64,000 nucleotides of DNA, taken from assembly GCA_033085395.1 (NCBI GenBank), contig JANQBS010000030.1, forward strand, positions 62,001 through 126,000, written 5' to 3'. The DNA comes from Xanthoparmelia taractica (Eukaryota > Ascomycota > Lecanoromycetes > Lecanorales > Parmeliaceae). Below the pieces are notes generated by a model. The model saw only the letters and a list, made by a program, of their open reading frames with translations. It did not search any database and was not told the origin of the DNA. Position 1 is the stretch's first letter. Every line of letters begins with the position of its first letter. The position numbers and the translations under genes are program-made. This document shows, piece by piece, positions 33,177-44,292 of this stretch.

Positions 33177-33947
33177 CTACGCGCACCTATCGCACATATC
33201 ATCAATATCATTATACAACTCCTCATGACTCCTCTTCGTCGGATCCATCGGCAGTATCAACTCCTCATCGCAGTAACGCGCGCACTTATCATCCACATAC
33301 TCCCTCGGCATCTCAATCAACCCCTGTTTCGTATCCAACCTCCTATGTTGGTGCTTCAGCAATTCCCCGCGCCCATACGAGATCCAATCGAGATCCGTCT
33401 GCTTCTTGTAAATGGACCAGGTATGCTTCTCGTGGCCCGGGATCGGCGAGTACACAAACGCCCAGTCATTTTGCGTCGCGGTATGCCATTGGCTGTCGGG
33501 GGCCGGGTCAAAGTACCCCGGGGCGTCGTAGCCGCATCCGTACTTGTCTTGCGGGAAGGCGTCTTCCATGCAGTAGTGGTTCATGAAGTAAGTGGCGTTG
33601 TTGTGGTAGTTGTAGTATTCGTAGCGCCAGAAGTGGCCTTGGAGGATCTCGCCGGGTTGGATGCCGTTGCCGCCGGCTGTGTGCTGGCCGTCGCGGTTGC
33701 CGGTCGTGACGATCTGTCGGGCTTCGATGTCGGGCATGCCTTCGTAGGCGGTTTTGCAGTAGCAGAATGTGGCGCGGGCGTAGTCGCCGTCGGGGCCGGT
33801 GAGGGGGCGTTCGCCGATGAAGCCGGGGACGTATTCGGATGTTAGGACTCCGTAATCGATTTGATGGCCCCACCTTCGTGGCTCGATCGGGGCGGAAAGG
33901 ATGGGCGAGAGGATGGCGAGAGTGGTGAGGAAGGTGATTGGAGACAT
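33177..33947 (-). CDS. Small secreted Cys-rich protein
   Basis: Single exon, 256 residues. The N-terminus MSPITFLTTLAILSPILSA is a classical signal peptide with probable cleavage before PIEPRRW. The mature part has eight cysteines in loose pairs (FCYCK, HYC, YGCGY, DKCARYC, DMCDRCA), is rich in Tyr, Asp and His, and has no transmembrane segment. I recognise no family. Secretion, modest size and paired cysteines fit an extracellular or effector-like protein, but also a cell-wall or uncharacterised secreted protein. The ATG at 33947 starts the signal peptide directly. Antisense frames across it are shadows. Confidence 0.75.
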   Translation of the reverse strand: MSPITFLTTLAILSPILSAPIEPRRWGHQIDYGVLTSEYVPGFIGERPLTGPDGDYARATFCYCKTAYEGMPDIEARQIVTTGNRDGQHTAGGNGIQPGEILQGHFWRYEYYNYHNNATYFMNHYCMEDAFPQDKYGCGYDAPGYFDPAPDSQWHTATQNDWAFVYSPIPGHEKHTWSIYKKQTDLDWISYGRGELLKHQHRRLDTKQGLIEMPREYVDDKCARYCDEELILPMDPTKRSHEELYNDIDDMCDRCA

Positions 33948-34438
33948 TGTTGAAGGCTTTTGCTGTGGATGTGAGAATCGAAGGTGGTTGAAGTCTTCTT
34001 ATATTTAAAAAGGATGGATGATAATTTGATTCAGATATTGTAGCCTCGCGCTGTTGAATGTGGTACGTAATCGAGAAGAGACAACAGGATATTCTGCAGG
34101 CCTTTTATACCTCCCAAAAAATAATGCAGCATATAATACGAGAATTTTCTAGTCGAAGATGCTCAAGGCAAGATTTTCATCCGCTCTTGGCAACACTTTT
34201 TTGAGAAAATTATAATAATGCAATATTCCTTGAATAGTGACAATCTGAGAAAATTTGAGCTAAATGTCCGAAAACCTGTCTTGCAGTCTGGCTCCACTCC
34301 ATTGCAGTAACTTCAAAAGAGCTATAACATGGATTAATGGATAGCGTCCACCGAGGTATAACAGCTCTGGATACATACCGGTCTGACAGCCGATAAATTG
34401 ACAGATATCCAAGGCACGTCGCATTATAATTGTCCTCC
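33948..34438. other. Promoter of the secreted-protein gene; no gene
   Basis: AT-rich, with ATATTTAAAA about 60 bp before the 33947 start codon as a possible TATA element (33998-34008). No supported ORF. Confidence 0.4.
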
Positions 34439-36749
34439 TCACCACCTGACCGAGTCCGTGACAGTATCCCGTACTTTTTCTAACGGACTCCGCTGGCGAC
34501 TATACTTGACAGTCCCTTGACGTTCCTGTAAATCAAACTTAACTTCGACATCCGATATCCTTGCCCAGTCGGGTACATCTTCGCAACGCGTGACATTGCC
34601 AAGTCCGGACTCCTCAATGCCAATGAGTCTCTCGGCAACGCGCGCCGTGGTAATGCTGTCCCAGATTCCTTCCTGACGCGGAGCCGCGTATAGGAGAGAA
34701 ACGGCTTTTCTGCGTATGATCGGATGACGGCACTTGTGGGCCACGGCGTAGAGAGGGGCAACAGTGCTCATATCCAGCGAAAAGTCGGAGCCTTGTTTTT
34801 GGGTGGACTTGTCGCAAAATGAAGCATCGATGATCAATGCGGCCAGACTCACAACATGCTCGAAATGCTCGGTGAGCCCGTCCCAAACTGTTTCATCTTG
34901 GGACACTTGGACAGTGCTGGCGGTAATGAATATCATGGCGACGCTGTGGCTAATCTGTAGAGTACGAGCAGCTTGTAAGCCACTCCTATCCAAGGATTTT
35001 CCATAGCGTTGTTGAAAGGCTAGAAATGCAACAAGCCATCTCTCAAGAATATCGAAAATCTTATGCCGAGCCGTGTCTGCTGTCCTAAGAACGTCAAGCG
35101 GCCCATGACCTCTAAGTCCTGTGCTCTTTGCGCCCCACGCATTGTTCTCGAGATTATTGAGAAACTCAATACAGCTGTTCCATTGGTAGTCCAACGAGTT
35201 TCTAGCTTGTTCTAAGGAAACGAACACCATCGGGACCTCGGGACAAAATCCTTTATCGATGTCTCTTGGGCGCTGTTTGAGTAGCATTGGTGGGGTTCCA
35301 ATCATCTGCAATGTGGTCAGCAATGGTATACGCCCTAAAACTTAAGGTGGGCAGTGTGTGTAAGGCTAGAAATGAAGGAAGAGAATAAAGACATACCTGA
35401 GATACCTGAGCGTCTAATCGATTGAACAATATCTCAAGCTGCCAAAAATCTACAAAGGGATGTGGCGATGTCATTAGCACACCATGATTCAGCTCGCCGT
35501 GCTCATTCAATGCCACTTCTGACAGAATCTTTACACCACTTGTAATGTGGGAGAGGGCCGATCCATGGTGGCCACGTAGTGTCTTAGGATCTGTCAGCCG
35601 GTAATTGACAGTCGCCAGATTCCGCTCCCTCTATTGCTCTTCCCGGAACGAATTGGGGCTTGAGAACGGCTTACCTCGAAGCATGCGAAAAGCAAGCAAG
35701 CAATAAGACATACGTCCACGGCCTGTTGGCCCTCGCTTGCAGGCTTTATCAACTGTTGGATAGCGTGGTTGTATTGTTTTAGAGCAAAGCCGCCTTCCCT
35801 TTTGTCCCATATGGGATTTAAAACGGACGAATCTCCGGCTTCAAAACGTTCGTGTAGAGAGCCCAATGCGAGAACGGCGTGTCTTATCGCCGGTTGGTGA
35901 TGAGTCGCTCGGAGAATTAAACAGTCCCAGAAATCCGAGTCCCAGAATCCTGACAACTGAGACGCAGTACGATTGAGAAAGAAATCAAAGCATCGTCGTT
36001 CCTCGTCGCTGCCCCGCGCATCCAAAACCGGATTCGGTATTACAATCACGGCCGAGTTGCTAGGATCTGCGGCCTCACAATTGCCATGGTTGAGGTTCGA
36101 ATCTCCGTAGACTATCCTATAACCGTCACACTGATTAAGGATCAGAGACGTCAGCCAATGCGAAATTCGCTGGCGATGAAGCTTGGAGTGTATAGAACAG
36201 ACGACGAGGTTTCATAAGACCTACCTTTCTACCAGTACTTGTACATCTATTGCAGCCCGGTTTCTTTTCATCACACTTTACCCGTCGGACTGAGGCCGAC
36301 ATCAAACATTAGCTTCTTCATCAGTGTCAACAGGCAGCTGTCCTTACTCCTGTGATAGGCGTCAGAATAACGGTATGTACAGTGAAATAATGCTAGATTG
36401 CGTCGCGGTTACTGGATTTCAACAGCGTACACGCAGGAGGCGAGCGTCAAGATGCAATGGAGATTCTAGCTAGCTCTTGGTCCACGACAACGGCACAGAC
36501 AAAGTCAAGGCCGCGGGAAAAGGGATTCAAAGATAATGAAATTCTAAGATCCGTGTATGGCTTTTGGTACGCCAAGAAAAACAGGCCAACTCACTTGCAG
36601 GTAAAGCAACCCGTCTTAACTTTGGGTCTGCTATTTCTTGGCCGTCTGACACTGGCTTGCCTGGTGGGCTCCTTGTCCGATTCATTGGAAGGGCACACTT
36701 CTTTTCCAAGGCGTCTAATCGGGACCTTTTGGCCCAACCTTTGCTGCAT
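34439..36749 (-). CDS. Zn2Cys6 / Fungal_trans_2 transcription factor, zinc-cluster junction broken
   Basis: Likely nuclear regulator. Exons read: 36595-36749 (MQQRLGQKVPIRRL...KVKTGCFTCK), 36225-36302 (RRVKCDEKKPGCNRC), 35675-36130 (CDGYRIVYGD...LSGFWDSDFWDCL), 35397-35582 and 34439-35305. The last three carry the Fungal_trans_2 region (TLRGHHGSALSHITSGVKIL, MIGTPPMLLKQRPRDI). Together the first three exons spell a textbook cluster, CFTCK-VRRVKCDEKKPGCNRCTSTGRKCDGY, but the first junction fails. The donor after TGC AA (36594) and the only sensible acceptor (CTCAG before 36309) are one base out of frame, and the gap would be an unusually long 285-nt intron. Initiating at the ATG at 36302 gives a 528-residue protein lacking the first CX2C. 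The gene may be recently disrupted, or the sequence may hold an indel. Confidence 0.75.
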
Positions 36750-37781
36750 TGCGGATGCAGTCTCTTATGCCGTGGGAATTGAGAAATATGAAGGAGGACT
36801 GAGTAGGGGAGTTCTATATACGAGGGATCCAATAACCAAAGGATAATCGATAAGTCTTTAAACTTGGAAGAGCCGGACGGGAGAAGTCGTTGATAAAGTA
36901 GCGAGCCTCCCTGGTTTGCCGTATAATCTTGTGATAAGGTTGGCGGCTTTCGTGTGAGCCTTGTCGTTTCGTTCTCAATCCATTCAACCGACGAAGCAAT
37001 GTGGAAGCAGTCAGACGGTCGGTAAGAAGTACAACAGACCCATGTTCATCCATTATCTTTTCAACAATTACCTTGACGTATTTTCACCGCCTCTGTTTGC
37101 TGTTGCTTAGAGGCACACACATAAGAGGGCAGCCTGGCAAAGCGGAGCTAGTGACATTTTAGGCAAAGGGGCTGACTCATAGGGCTGCTAGCGCACTTCA
37201 AGATACGAATAGACCAATGAGAGAGACTCGATGAATTGCTGGGCTTAAATCTCAGCCCCCAAAATGGATTATTGTTTCCAACATCCAATGCTCAATCCTC
37301 ATCAAGTTACTCTAAACCTGGGCTGCATACGTGTCACCCTCGAAAAGATATGCATGCTTCTCCCCCGGGGGCAGTGTTTGCAATGCGCGGAGATTGGCAG
37401 TGTCTGGTTTCATGGTTCTATGCTGATTGTCAGCTTCTTCTCGCTTTTCCCACTATCTCATTGGTTTGCTCGTACCACTCCATGTCTATGCTCGTTTCCG
37501 TCCTACTCTTCCAAAGCTTACATACGAACCATGAGTGAAGACTATATCTATAGCACAATGCCCTCGCCATGTTCTCGTTCTTCATTCCACACGAATCTCA
37601 CTGGCCAGATCAGCTCAAAATCCTTCAATATCTTTGCTCGTCAAATCTCTTTGTCAGTCCCTTCTACACCCTCCTTATCCCACATTGTTTCTTTGCACTC
37701 GCCTGACGACTTAATTCGTGTCTACATTCCCACAAAGATCATTTCAGCAGCCCTAGATTTCACTTCTATCAGTGCTTCACA
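36750..37781. other. Intergenic between divergent genes
   Basis: Promoter space for the regulator (-) and the RTA1 gene (+). A + frame at 37264-37941 overlaps the RTA1 start in another frame and is treated as a shadow or leader. Confidence 0.45.
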
Positions 37782-38964
37782 ATGGGCGGCTGCCCAGCTC
37801 AAACAGATCCGAAAACTGAATGGCCAGGCTTTTGCCCAAACTCTGGAGCCGCATACCTCTTCGCCGTCCTCTTCGCCCTCACTCTTATTGCGCACATTGT
37901 CCAATCCATCATCTACCGCAAAGGCTACGCCTGGGTCATAGCAATGGGAGCGCTGTGGCAGACGGCCTGCTATATCTTTCGCATCCTCAGTATCAGGCAT
38001 GTTGAAAACGTAGGGTTTTACTCGGCCTGGTTCATTCTGATGCTGGTGAGTCCGTGTTTGCACGTCTGAGCGCAAAATCGAAGATCGATCACTAATCGAG
38101 GCCTAGCTGGCACCACTTTGGATTAATGCATACGTCTACATGGTCTTGGGCCGAATGGTGTACAACTTCACCGCCAGCGCCAAGATTTTAGGGTTCAAAG
38201 CATGGAGGTTCGGCCTTTACTTTGTACTTCTCGATATATTCGCGTTTGTAGTCCAAGCAGTAGGAGCCAGCATGGCCTCGGGCAACGACATTCCGCAAAG
38301 CCAGATATTCAGAGGTGAATAAACACTGCAATAGTCATATCCTTGCAGACCTCTCGTTGACTATCTTCCAGGTCTCCACATATACATGGGCGGTGTGGGG
38401 CTACAGCAGTTTTTCATCTGTTGCTTCGTCGGCCTAGCAATCCGCTTCCAACGGCAAATGAAGCGTGACGCTCCATTGACGGACCAGGCACGAGCCCTTC
38501 GCATGCTCTACGTCCTCTACGCCGTCCTAACACTCATCACTGTAAGCGCCACTCTCCCCCTAACCATCCCAAACAAACAAACAACCAAACTCACATCCCT
38601 CTAGATCCGCATCATCTTCCGCCTAATCGAATACTCCGGCGGCTACAGCAGCGGCATCCCAGTCCACGAAGCATACCAGTACATACTCGACTCCACGCTC
38701 ATGCTCATTGCCCTCGTGCTCTTCAACATTGTCCATCCGGGTCAAATTATGCCCGGCAAGGAGAGCGACTTTCCGAGCCGGAAGCAGAGAAAGGTTGTTG
38801 GGAAGAAGAATGTGAGGGGGAGGGTGGGCGGTGATTTGCCTCTTTATGTACCTTCTGATACCCAAAGCGCGGGGCCGGCTGCGGAGGCTGGGAAGAACCC
38901 TACGTATCCGAAGGTTGATGGGACGACGGTTTCTTATGGGTCTGTGAGGGAGTTTGAGAGATGA
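37782..38964 (+). CDS. RTA1-like seven-transmembrane protein
   Basis: Four exons: 37782-38045, 38107-38314, 38372-38541, 38605-38964, with introns of 57-63 nt, all in frame; 333 residues. Hydrophobic helices in order include AAYLFAVLFALTLIAHIVQS, WVIAMGALWQTACYIFRI, LAPLWINAYVYMVLGRMV, FGLYFVLLDIFAFVVQAVGA, GLQQFFICCFVGLAIRF, MLYVLYAVLTLITIRIIFR and LMLIALVLFNIVHPG. Family signatures are LAPLWINAYVYMVLGR and RIIFRLIEYSGG. RTA1 proteins (Rta1, Rsb1, Pug1 in yeast) sit in the plasma membrane and are linked to sphingoid-base or lipid release and stress resistance; the precise substrate is unknown. The C-terminus is a charged cytosolic tail. The MGGCPAQTD start fits the short extracellular N-terminus of the family. 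Confidence 0.9.
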
Positions 38965-39287
38965 GGAGTTTCTGATTGGCGTTGTTGGGTCCCGCGTGAA
39001 GGACGTTCCGACGCTCAGTGGCTGCAAGGGAGTTTGAGTTGAACGATAGAACGGTGCAAAAAGGCGTCGGCTTTTTGGATGCAGACAGAATGAATGCGTT
39101 AGAGTCGCTTGGCGCAGGGTAAAACCGACTACTAGACGATAGACAGTCCTCTCGGTAATGTAAAGTCGTAATCTTCATTATATAGATCGAATAAGCATAG
39201 GCGCACGGATTTTGGACATCAAGTAGATGGGAGTTATCTATAAACCAACCCATTCACTAAGAAAACTCGCTTTTATAACACCCCGCC

Positions 39288-40112
39288 CTACTTCTCCTCC
39301 TCATCCAACTCCGGATAATGCCGATAAATCCCATTCCCATACCCCAACCTCCTCCCACTCTCCAAATACGCCCTGATATTCTCCCTCCCCCTCACCCTCT
39401 CACACAACCCAAACACCCTCCCAAACTCCCCTCCCTTCCTCATCCTCCCCACCGCCACCGGAAACGCAAAACTCAGGCCATCCATACAATGCCACAGCAC
39501 CAAATCCGCATACGTCAATTGCCCGCCATAGAGCCACTCCCCGCCTTTACTCGCCTCGCCCTGCAGCACGCGCTCGAAGTAGCTCAGGAATTTCGGGAGC
39601 CGGTTGGAGAGGTAGTCAGCGGCTTTGCGCTTCGCTTCGTCTTTTTGCTCTTCGTAGTAGGACATGGTTGCGATGGGGTGGTGCGTGTCGTGCGCTTCGT
39701 TGCTGAGTCCGTCTAGCGCCGTCAGCGCGAGCTGGTTCACGTGATATATGGCGTTGGGGTCCTCATCGTCGTCGACGGGACCCGCGAGCCCGAGCTTCGG
39801 CGCTAGATATAGAAGTATGTTTGGCGTTTGGCTGACGAGGAGGTCGCCGTGGCGGAGGACCGGAGGGGCGAAGGGGGGCGGGTTGGTGGCGTCGCCGGTG
39901 TTGGAGGCGGAGATGAGGGATGTGAGGGTTTTCATGCCGGTTTTTTGGTCGAGGTTGCAGGTGTCGGTGTAGGGGGTGCGGGTTTCTTCGAAGCAGAGGC
40001 GGATGAATTCGCCGCGGCCGGGGATGGTGGGCCAGTAGAGGAGTTCGTAGGGTGGGGATGGGGTGTCGGAGGAGGAGGTTTTTTGGCGTTTGGAGGCGGG
40101 GGAGAATGTCAT
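39288..40112 (-). CDS. Glutathione S-transferase-like protein
   Basis: Single exon. From the ATG at 40112 it gives 274 residues (MTFSPASKRQKTSSSD...); an earlier ATG at 40259 would add 49 residues of Gln/His-rich sequence and is possible. The N-terminal thioredoxin-like domain shows PYELLYWPTIPGRGEFIRL, the opening of sigma/alpha-type GSTs, and LLVSQTPNILLYLAPKL, where the usual LxQSxAILRYLA motif binds the glutathione gamma-glutamyl group. The C-terminal helical domain has QLTYADLVLWHCMDGL, matching the conserved LTxADxxL box. A role in conjugating electrophiles or secondary metabolites is the family expectation. The tail DEEEK is acidic. No lesion. Confidence 0.85.
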   Translation of the reverse strand: MTFSPASKRQKTSSSDTPSPPYELLYWPTIPGRGEFIRLCFEETRTPYTDTCNLDQKTGMKTLTSLISASNTGDATNPPPFAPPVLRHGDLLVSQTPNILLYLAPKLGLAGPVDDDEDPNAIYHVNQLALTALDGLSNEAHDTHHPIATMSYYEEQKDEAKRKAADYLSNRLPKFLSYFERVLQGEASKGGEWLYGGQLTYADLVLWHCMDGLSFAFPVAVGRMRKGGEFGRVFGLCERVRGRENIRAYLESGRRLGYGNGIYRHYPELDEEEK

Positions 40113-40259
40113 GGTTGATTGAGGGGTTGGATACAATGGTTGTGGGGAGTGGTGTTGGTGAGTGCGGGATTGGGTGGTGAGGTTGACGTGGATAGGCTGC
40201 TGAAGAACGAATCTAATGACTTTTGGTGATATTGCTCGATGGTAGGGGCGAAGGAGCAT

Positions 40260-43200
40260 TTGTCGAGTGGAGAGAAATGACGACGTTATTGATGCTGTCT
40301 ACTTCAAATTGATGTCAGCCTCGTCTTGCCGGGCAATGCTGTATGGCTCGGATATAAGAATCCTAGCTGGAGCGCCCATCTTACATAAGCGTTATCTGAT
40401 TGGACGAGATACCATGGGACTACGGGGTATGGGACGAAATTTGTGCGGCATTTGTTATTGGCGCTATCTACTACAGACGCTGCTGCGTTCGAAAAGACCA
40501 TTCTGGTGATTGCTTGTAGGGGAACAGTGCCACTGGAAGGGGCTGAGTGGAGCTGTTCCCTTGGAGAGGCAGCTCGCGACGCGAATTGTGAATGATTTTC
40601 TGGCATGTTTGCCCATATGATCGGGTTTGCTGCTCCGAGTCAACGATGACAACGCCTTGCAAACCATCCATTCCTGCTCAATGACTTCCGGGTGATGGGG
40701 TCACGGTTAAGCACACGGGTCAGCAGACATGAAGATCCGAAGCTGGAATTCTTGACAACCCAGAGCGACCAAGGATGAAAGTGTCAAACAACGTTGGCCC
40801 CGGGGAAAACTGCTTGATCGAGATCGAGACAACTGAGATGTTAAGAACCTGCCGACGCAAACAGTAAATCTTCGGAAATCGTTATGAGACCGGGCCAACG
40901 CACAGCGACCACCACTTCGGACACTTCAATATCAAAGGTTCAAGCAAACCGGCAAACCCTAGGTTCAGCTATAAAGGCAGCGACTTTGCTTAGGAGCTGC
41001 ATGAAATACATGTGTACATCCACAAAATCAAGTCTGCAGCAGGAAAGTAATGACCGATGCCTTCGCTTCTACTCTGAATATACTATGTGGTGGTCATGAG
41101 ATCTAAGAACCGGGGATGATTAGCCTGAAGACAGGTTCTCGATTGGGATTCTGCCCCTTGAGCTAACTCCTACCAAATGCGTACCCATCTTTCGGCTTGC
41201 AGGGTTCCCAACAGCTCCCAACAATATACCCATTTCAAGCCTTTGACGCTATCAGGCTGTCCTTCCAACGTGCCCCAATGGGAACCGCCCTCTGAGGCTG
41301 CTATACCAAGCTTCAAATATTCCTCGACCCTGAGGCTTACGGGGCCTGTATCGTGGCGCGATCTCAACGCTTGCGTCTGACCCACGCCTCATGCTAGGTT
41401 GATTATCGTTCTGGTTAATGGTATCCAAAGCTGCGGGCATTCACAGAATTGTGCTCGTGGGTGTTGTGCGCCTGTATAGCGACAAGTATTGAGAGACTCC
41501 GGACTACTGCTTTGATGATCTTTCCTAGGTCATCCCGGAGAGGTGCGTCCACGTTTGAGGGATGACCTAGTATATGTCAGCAAAGAGATCTACTCAGCAT
41601 CAGAATGCTGAAGGAGGCAGAGCTCACAGCAGGTCTTAAAGTTTCGTCAGTGACAGTAGCTCGAGTCCCCATCATTCTTGGATTCGTGGTCGACTCACGC
41701 CATGGAGCATCCAACACGGCTTTTCTTGAAGCTCGGAAGCTTTACTTGTGGTCCTGATGATCGAAGTTGAAGCCGAAGGATGACATGATGATACTGGGGT
41801 TGACTGCGCTAGAAAGGGTCGTCGTTGCAGCGTACTCGTACCACAGCCCACAGACTCCCTTACGAAAGTCGAAAGGCTACGGATGCCATAATTTGAAGTC
41901 CCGCCATTTGCCGATATCCATGGCCGAGGTTCGATTCCTCTTACCCCCGATCTTTCAAGCCCTTCATCTACATACCTTGGGGAAGACATTCCTCCCAGTA
42001 GTAGCTCAGGATTCATCAAGCGCTCGGGAACAGCTCGAGCTTTCGTTGCCGATCGAAACGCTGTGCACGTGACGGGCAATCATTGCGCAACGGAGCCCGC
42101 ACGGCATAATGTTGATAGGAGCCTCTTCTGAGTGAGCCGTATGATATTCGCCGCTTTTGTCGAGCCAATCGCACAGCGCAGGGAATACTTAATTTTTGAT
42201 GAGATGGACGCCAAGTTCGTATTGACAAGTCCAACATCAAGTGGCTTGGCTCCCTCTTGGAAGAAATTCCCAACGCTCGAACTGTCGAGTTTTCTGAGGT
42301 TGGGCGAAACCGTGATGCTTGGCCAACTGTTCCGATACAGCAATCCTCTCCCGGCTGAGTGGCTTGGCCTGACCAAATAAGATTACGTTCTCTATTCCCT
42401 AAACTCCATTTTGAGAGCTTCCACACCGACCATCCCCTCGACTATCTTGCTCCCCTTCACTGATCCACGGGATAGTGCATCAAAGCATTTATAATCTACT
42501 GATGGAATGGCTATGCTGAAGCATTCACTTTGAGGTCTCAGAATTCCTTGTTACTATGATGCCATGCACAAAGCCGCAACTGAAAATACGCCAGCAGCTT
42601 GCGTCGTCTACCGCATCAGCAGGCTAGCGTCTGTTGCTTCTTCGTGTCGTTTCATTTTACACTGGGCCGTTGGACAGCTTGCTGCCTGCCTTGGAATCTG
42701 TTTCTTTCAGCAGTCGTAGCCGAACCGCCATCCACCCCTCAGTCTTCGAAACTCCAAGCCGAGCATATGCTTCACACCTCAAGCCCAATCACATGCACAG
42801 AGATGAATTAAGTACAAACCGTTGCCGCTATCATGCCAGCCGGCCATAGCGCCTTACCGATACTGTGGTTCACGGTCGTGTCTCGTTAGCGCCCTCCCAA
42901 CACTAGCATAATCTCCGATATCATCCGCCAAACGTTACATGTCCCCGAAGCGGCGATCACTCAGCCTGCATTGGTGCCAAGGCACCCTAATCAGCTGCAC
43001 GCAGGAAGTCGTGAAAGATTTCAAAAAGTCGATTTCTCCTTGGATATTTGCTTGCTAGAGCATCCAGGGAACGCAAACAATGAATCTTAAGAGACTCACT
43101 GTTGGTAGAATGACAGCTGGCTGGATAAGATCGGACGTTGCCAGCGGTAATGGTACATTCTAATTAGACCAATCACACAGCTACTCTCAGTAAATTCAGC

Positions 43201-43629
43201 ACCCAAGCCGAAATAGGGCTGTGATCTTCAAGCCTTGGATCTTGAAGTGGAGATTCTAGAGGACTGGACAGCAATCGAAGCTAATGCCGGACGGAATAGT
43301 TCCGAAGTCCCAGCACTCTCGGACCAATGAAGACTGAGCCTTGAGACTGTTATATCGCTACCGGCTACTCTTGCTGTCTTTGGCAGCTGGCCGAATGTTT
43401 ACGCATGTCCAAGAAGCCAATGGCACTTTTTGACGGTCCCTTGCGAGATACAGCAATTCAGAGAACAAGCGTAGTCATTATCGCACAGGTATTTTCTGCT
43501 CCAAGGTGACAACATTTAAAATCATAAAGCTTTCCTTGAAAGTTTGACCATCGAAAGTCATCAGACCAGCCGCATCATTGCACATTACCTGCCTTCAAGG
43601 AGAGCAAACCTTGGACTTGATCTTTACTA
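40260..43629. other. 3.4 kb without a recognisable gene
   Basis: Overlapping minus ORFs at 41672-42079 and 42016-42426 and + ORFs opposite them have no motifs. The stretch contains a hairpin-forming 12-bp inverted repeat at 41525-41570. No terminal repeats or transposase remains were recognised. The 3' end presumably includes the promoter of the first zinc-motif gene. Confidence 0.45.
41525..41570. repeat. 12-bp perfect inverted repeat with 22-nt loop
   Basis: CTAGGTCATCCC at 41525-41536 is repeated in reverse complement as GGGATGACCTAG at 41559-41570. It is isolated in an otherwise featureless region and could be a hairpin, a protein-binding palindrome or the end of a small element. Confidence 0.6.
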
Positions 43630-44292
43630 ATGCCTTCCCGCCCAATAATCCCTTGGCCCGATCATTGGTACGATAACAACAACAACAACAGTGTCAAATG
43701 CCTGGTCGATGCCTGCGGATTTACAACCCACTCAACTGGGCTGATTAGGCAATTTGGAGATATGAGAACTCACTGCACAGAGACCCCGGGGGTTGAGCAT
43801 GCAATCTTCTTGGACATGCTAGGGCAACGAAAGTGTGCGATGTGTTCCTGGCGAGTTAGCCATGGCCATTCGAGCTCCAACAAACTTAGAAAACTGTTCG
43901 TCCACGAAAAGGCCGCTCACGGTAGCGACTCTATGTCGCGCATCTGCGGATACATTGTTCTTGCCAGAAAAGGCCGTATTGACGGGCGGCTCGGACAAAG
44001 CTCTCAGAAGATCGCTTTCGACCGCATGGTCGAGAAGCTTCGAGGATTTGACCAACCAATCACACATCTGTTGTGCCAAAAGCAAGGAATCCCACACTCT
44101 CTCCAAAATCTTCAACAGATCCTCTCCACCGATTATCTACGGCCAGACGGAGATCTTACCCCAGTATGGTGGCCAGTACCCCCAGAACGATTCCTCTGGT
44201 TACTTCGGCCTAACGATAACGACCCAGCAGACTACCAGTGGGGTCGAGTCTGGACGCGCTTGCGGCAAATGTACAGAACCGGACAATTGTAA
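43630..44292 (+). CDS. WPDHWY zinc-motif family, copy A
   Basis: Single exon, 220 residues, and first of a local tandem family. It starts MPSRPIIPWPDHWYDNNNNN. Motif 1 is C24-x4-C29 with H48, C49 and H57; motif 2 is C69-x2-C72 with H92-x4-H97 (LFVHEKAAH). Then MSRICGYIVLARKGRID, FDRMVEKLRGF, and a C-terminal block WWPVPPERFLWLLRPNDNDP and DYQWGRVWTRLRQMY. The Cys/His spacing suggests two zinc-binding motifs, the second C2H2-like with a longer loop, so nucleic-acid or protein binding is plausible; no Pfam family is recognised. Short AAC runs encode the five-Asn stretch. Copies B and D share the whole layout, so this is a real protein family and not a chance ORF. Confidence 0.7.
   Translation: MPSRPIIPWPDHWYDNNNNNSVKCLVDACGFTTHSTGLIRQFGDMRTHCTETPGVEHAIFLDMLGQRKCAMCSWRVSHGHSSSNKLRKLFVHEKAAHGSDSMSRICGYIVLARKGRIDGRLGQSSQKIAFDRMVEKLRGFDQPITHLLCQKQGIPHSLQNLQQILSTDYLRPDGDLTPVWWPVPPERFLWLLRPNDNDPADYQWGRVWTRLRQMYRTGQL

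Noticed and set aside
33117..33845. + strand ORF of 242 codons, Val/Ala-rich
   Set aside because: Antisense of the secreted Cys-rich protein, which has a signal peptide and better coding character.
36085..36110. tRNA T-arm-like GGTTCGAATCTCC on the + strand
   Set aside because: T-stem pairing fails and no acceptor or anticodon arm exists; the site lies inside an exon of the Zn2Cys6 regulator on the other strand.
41920..41955. tRNA T-arm-like GAGGTTCGATTCCTC
   Set aside because: The stem pairs, but no matching acceptor stem about 70 nt upstream and no D or anticodon arm.
41672..42426. Overlapping minus-strand ORFs that might form one gene
   Set aside because: Frames differ and no intron joins them convincingly; no motif seen.
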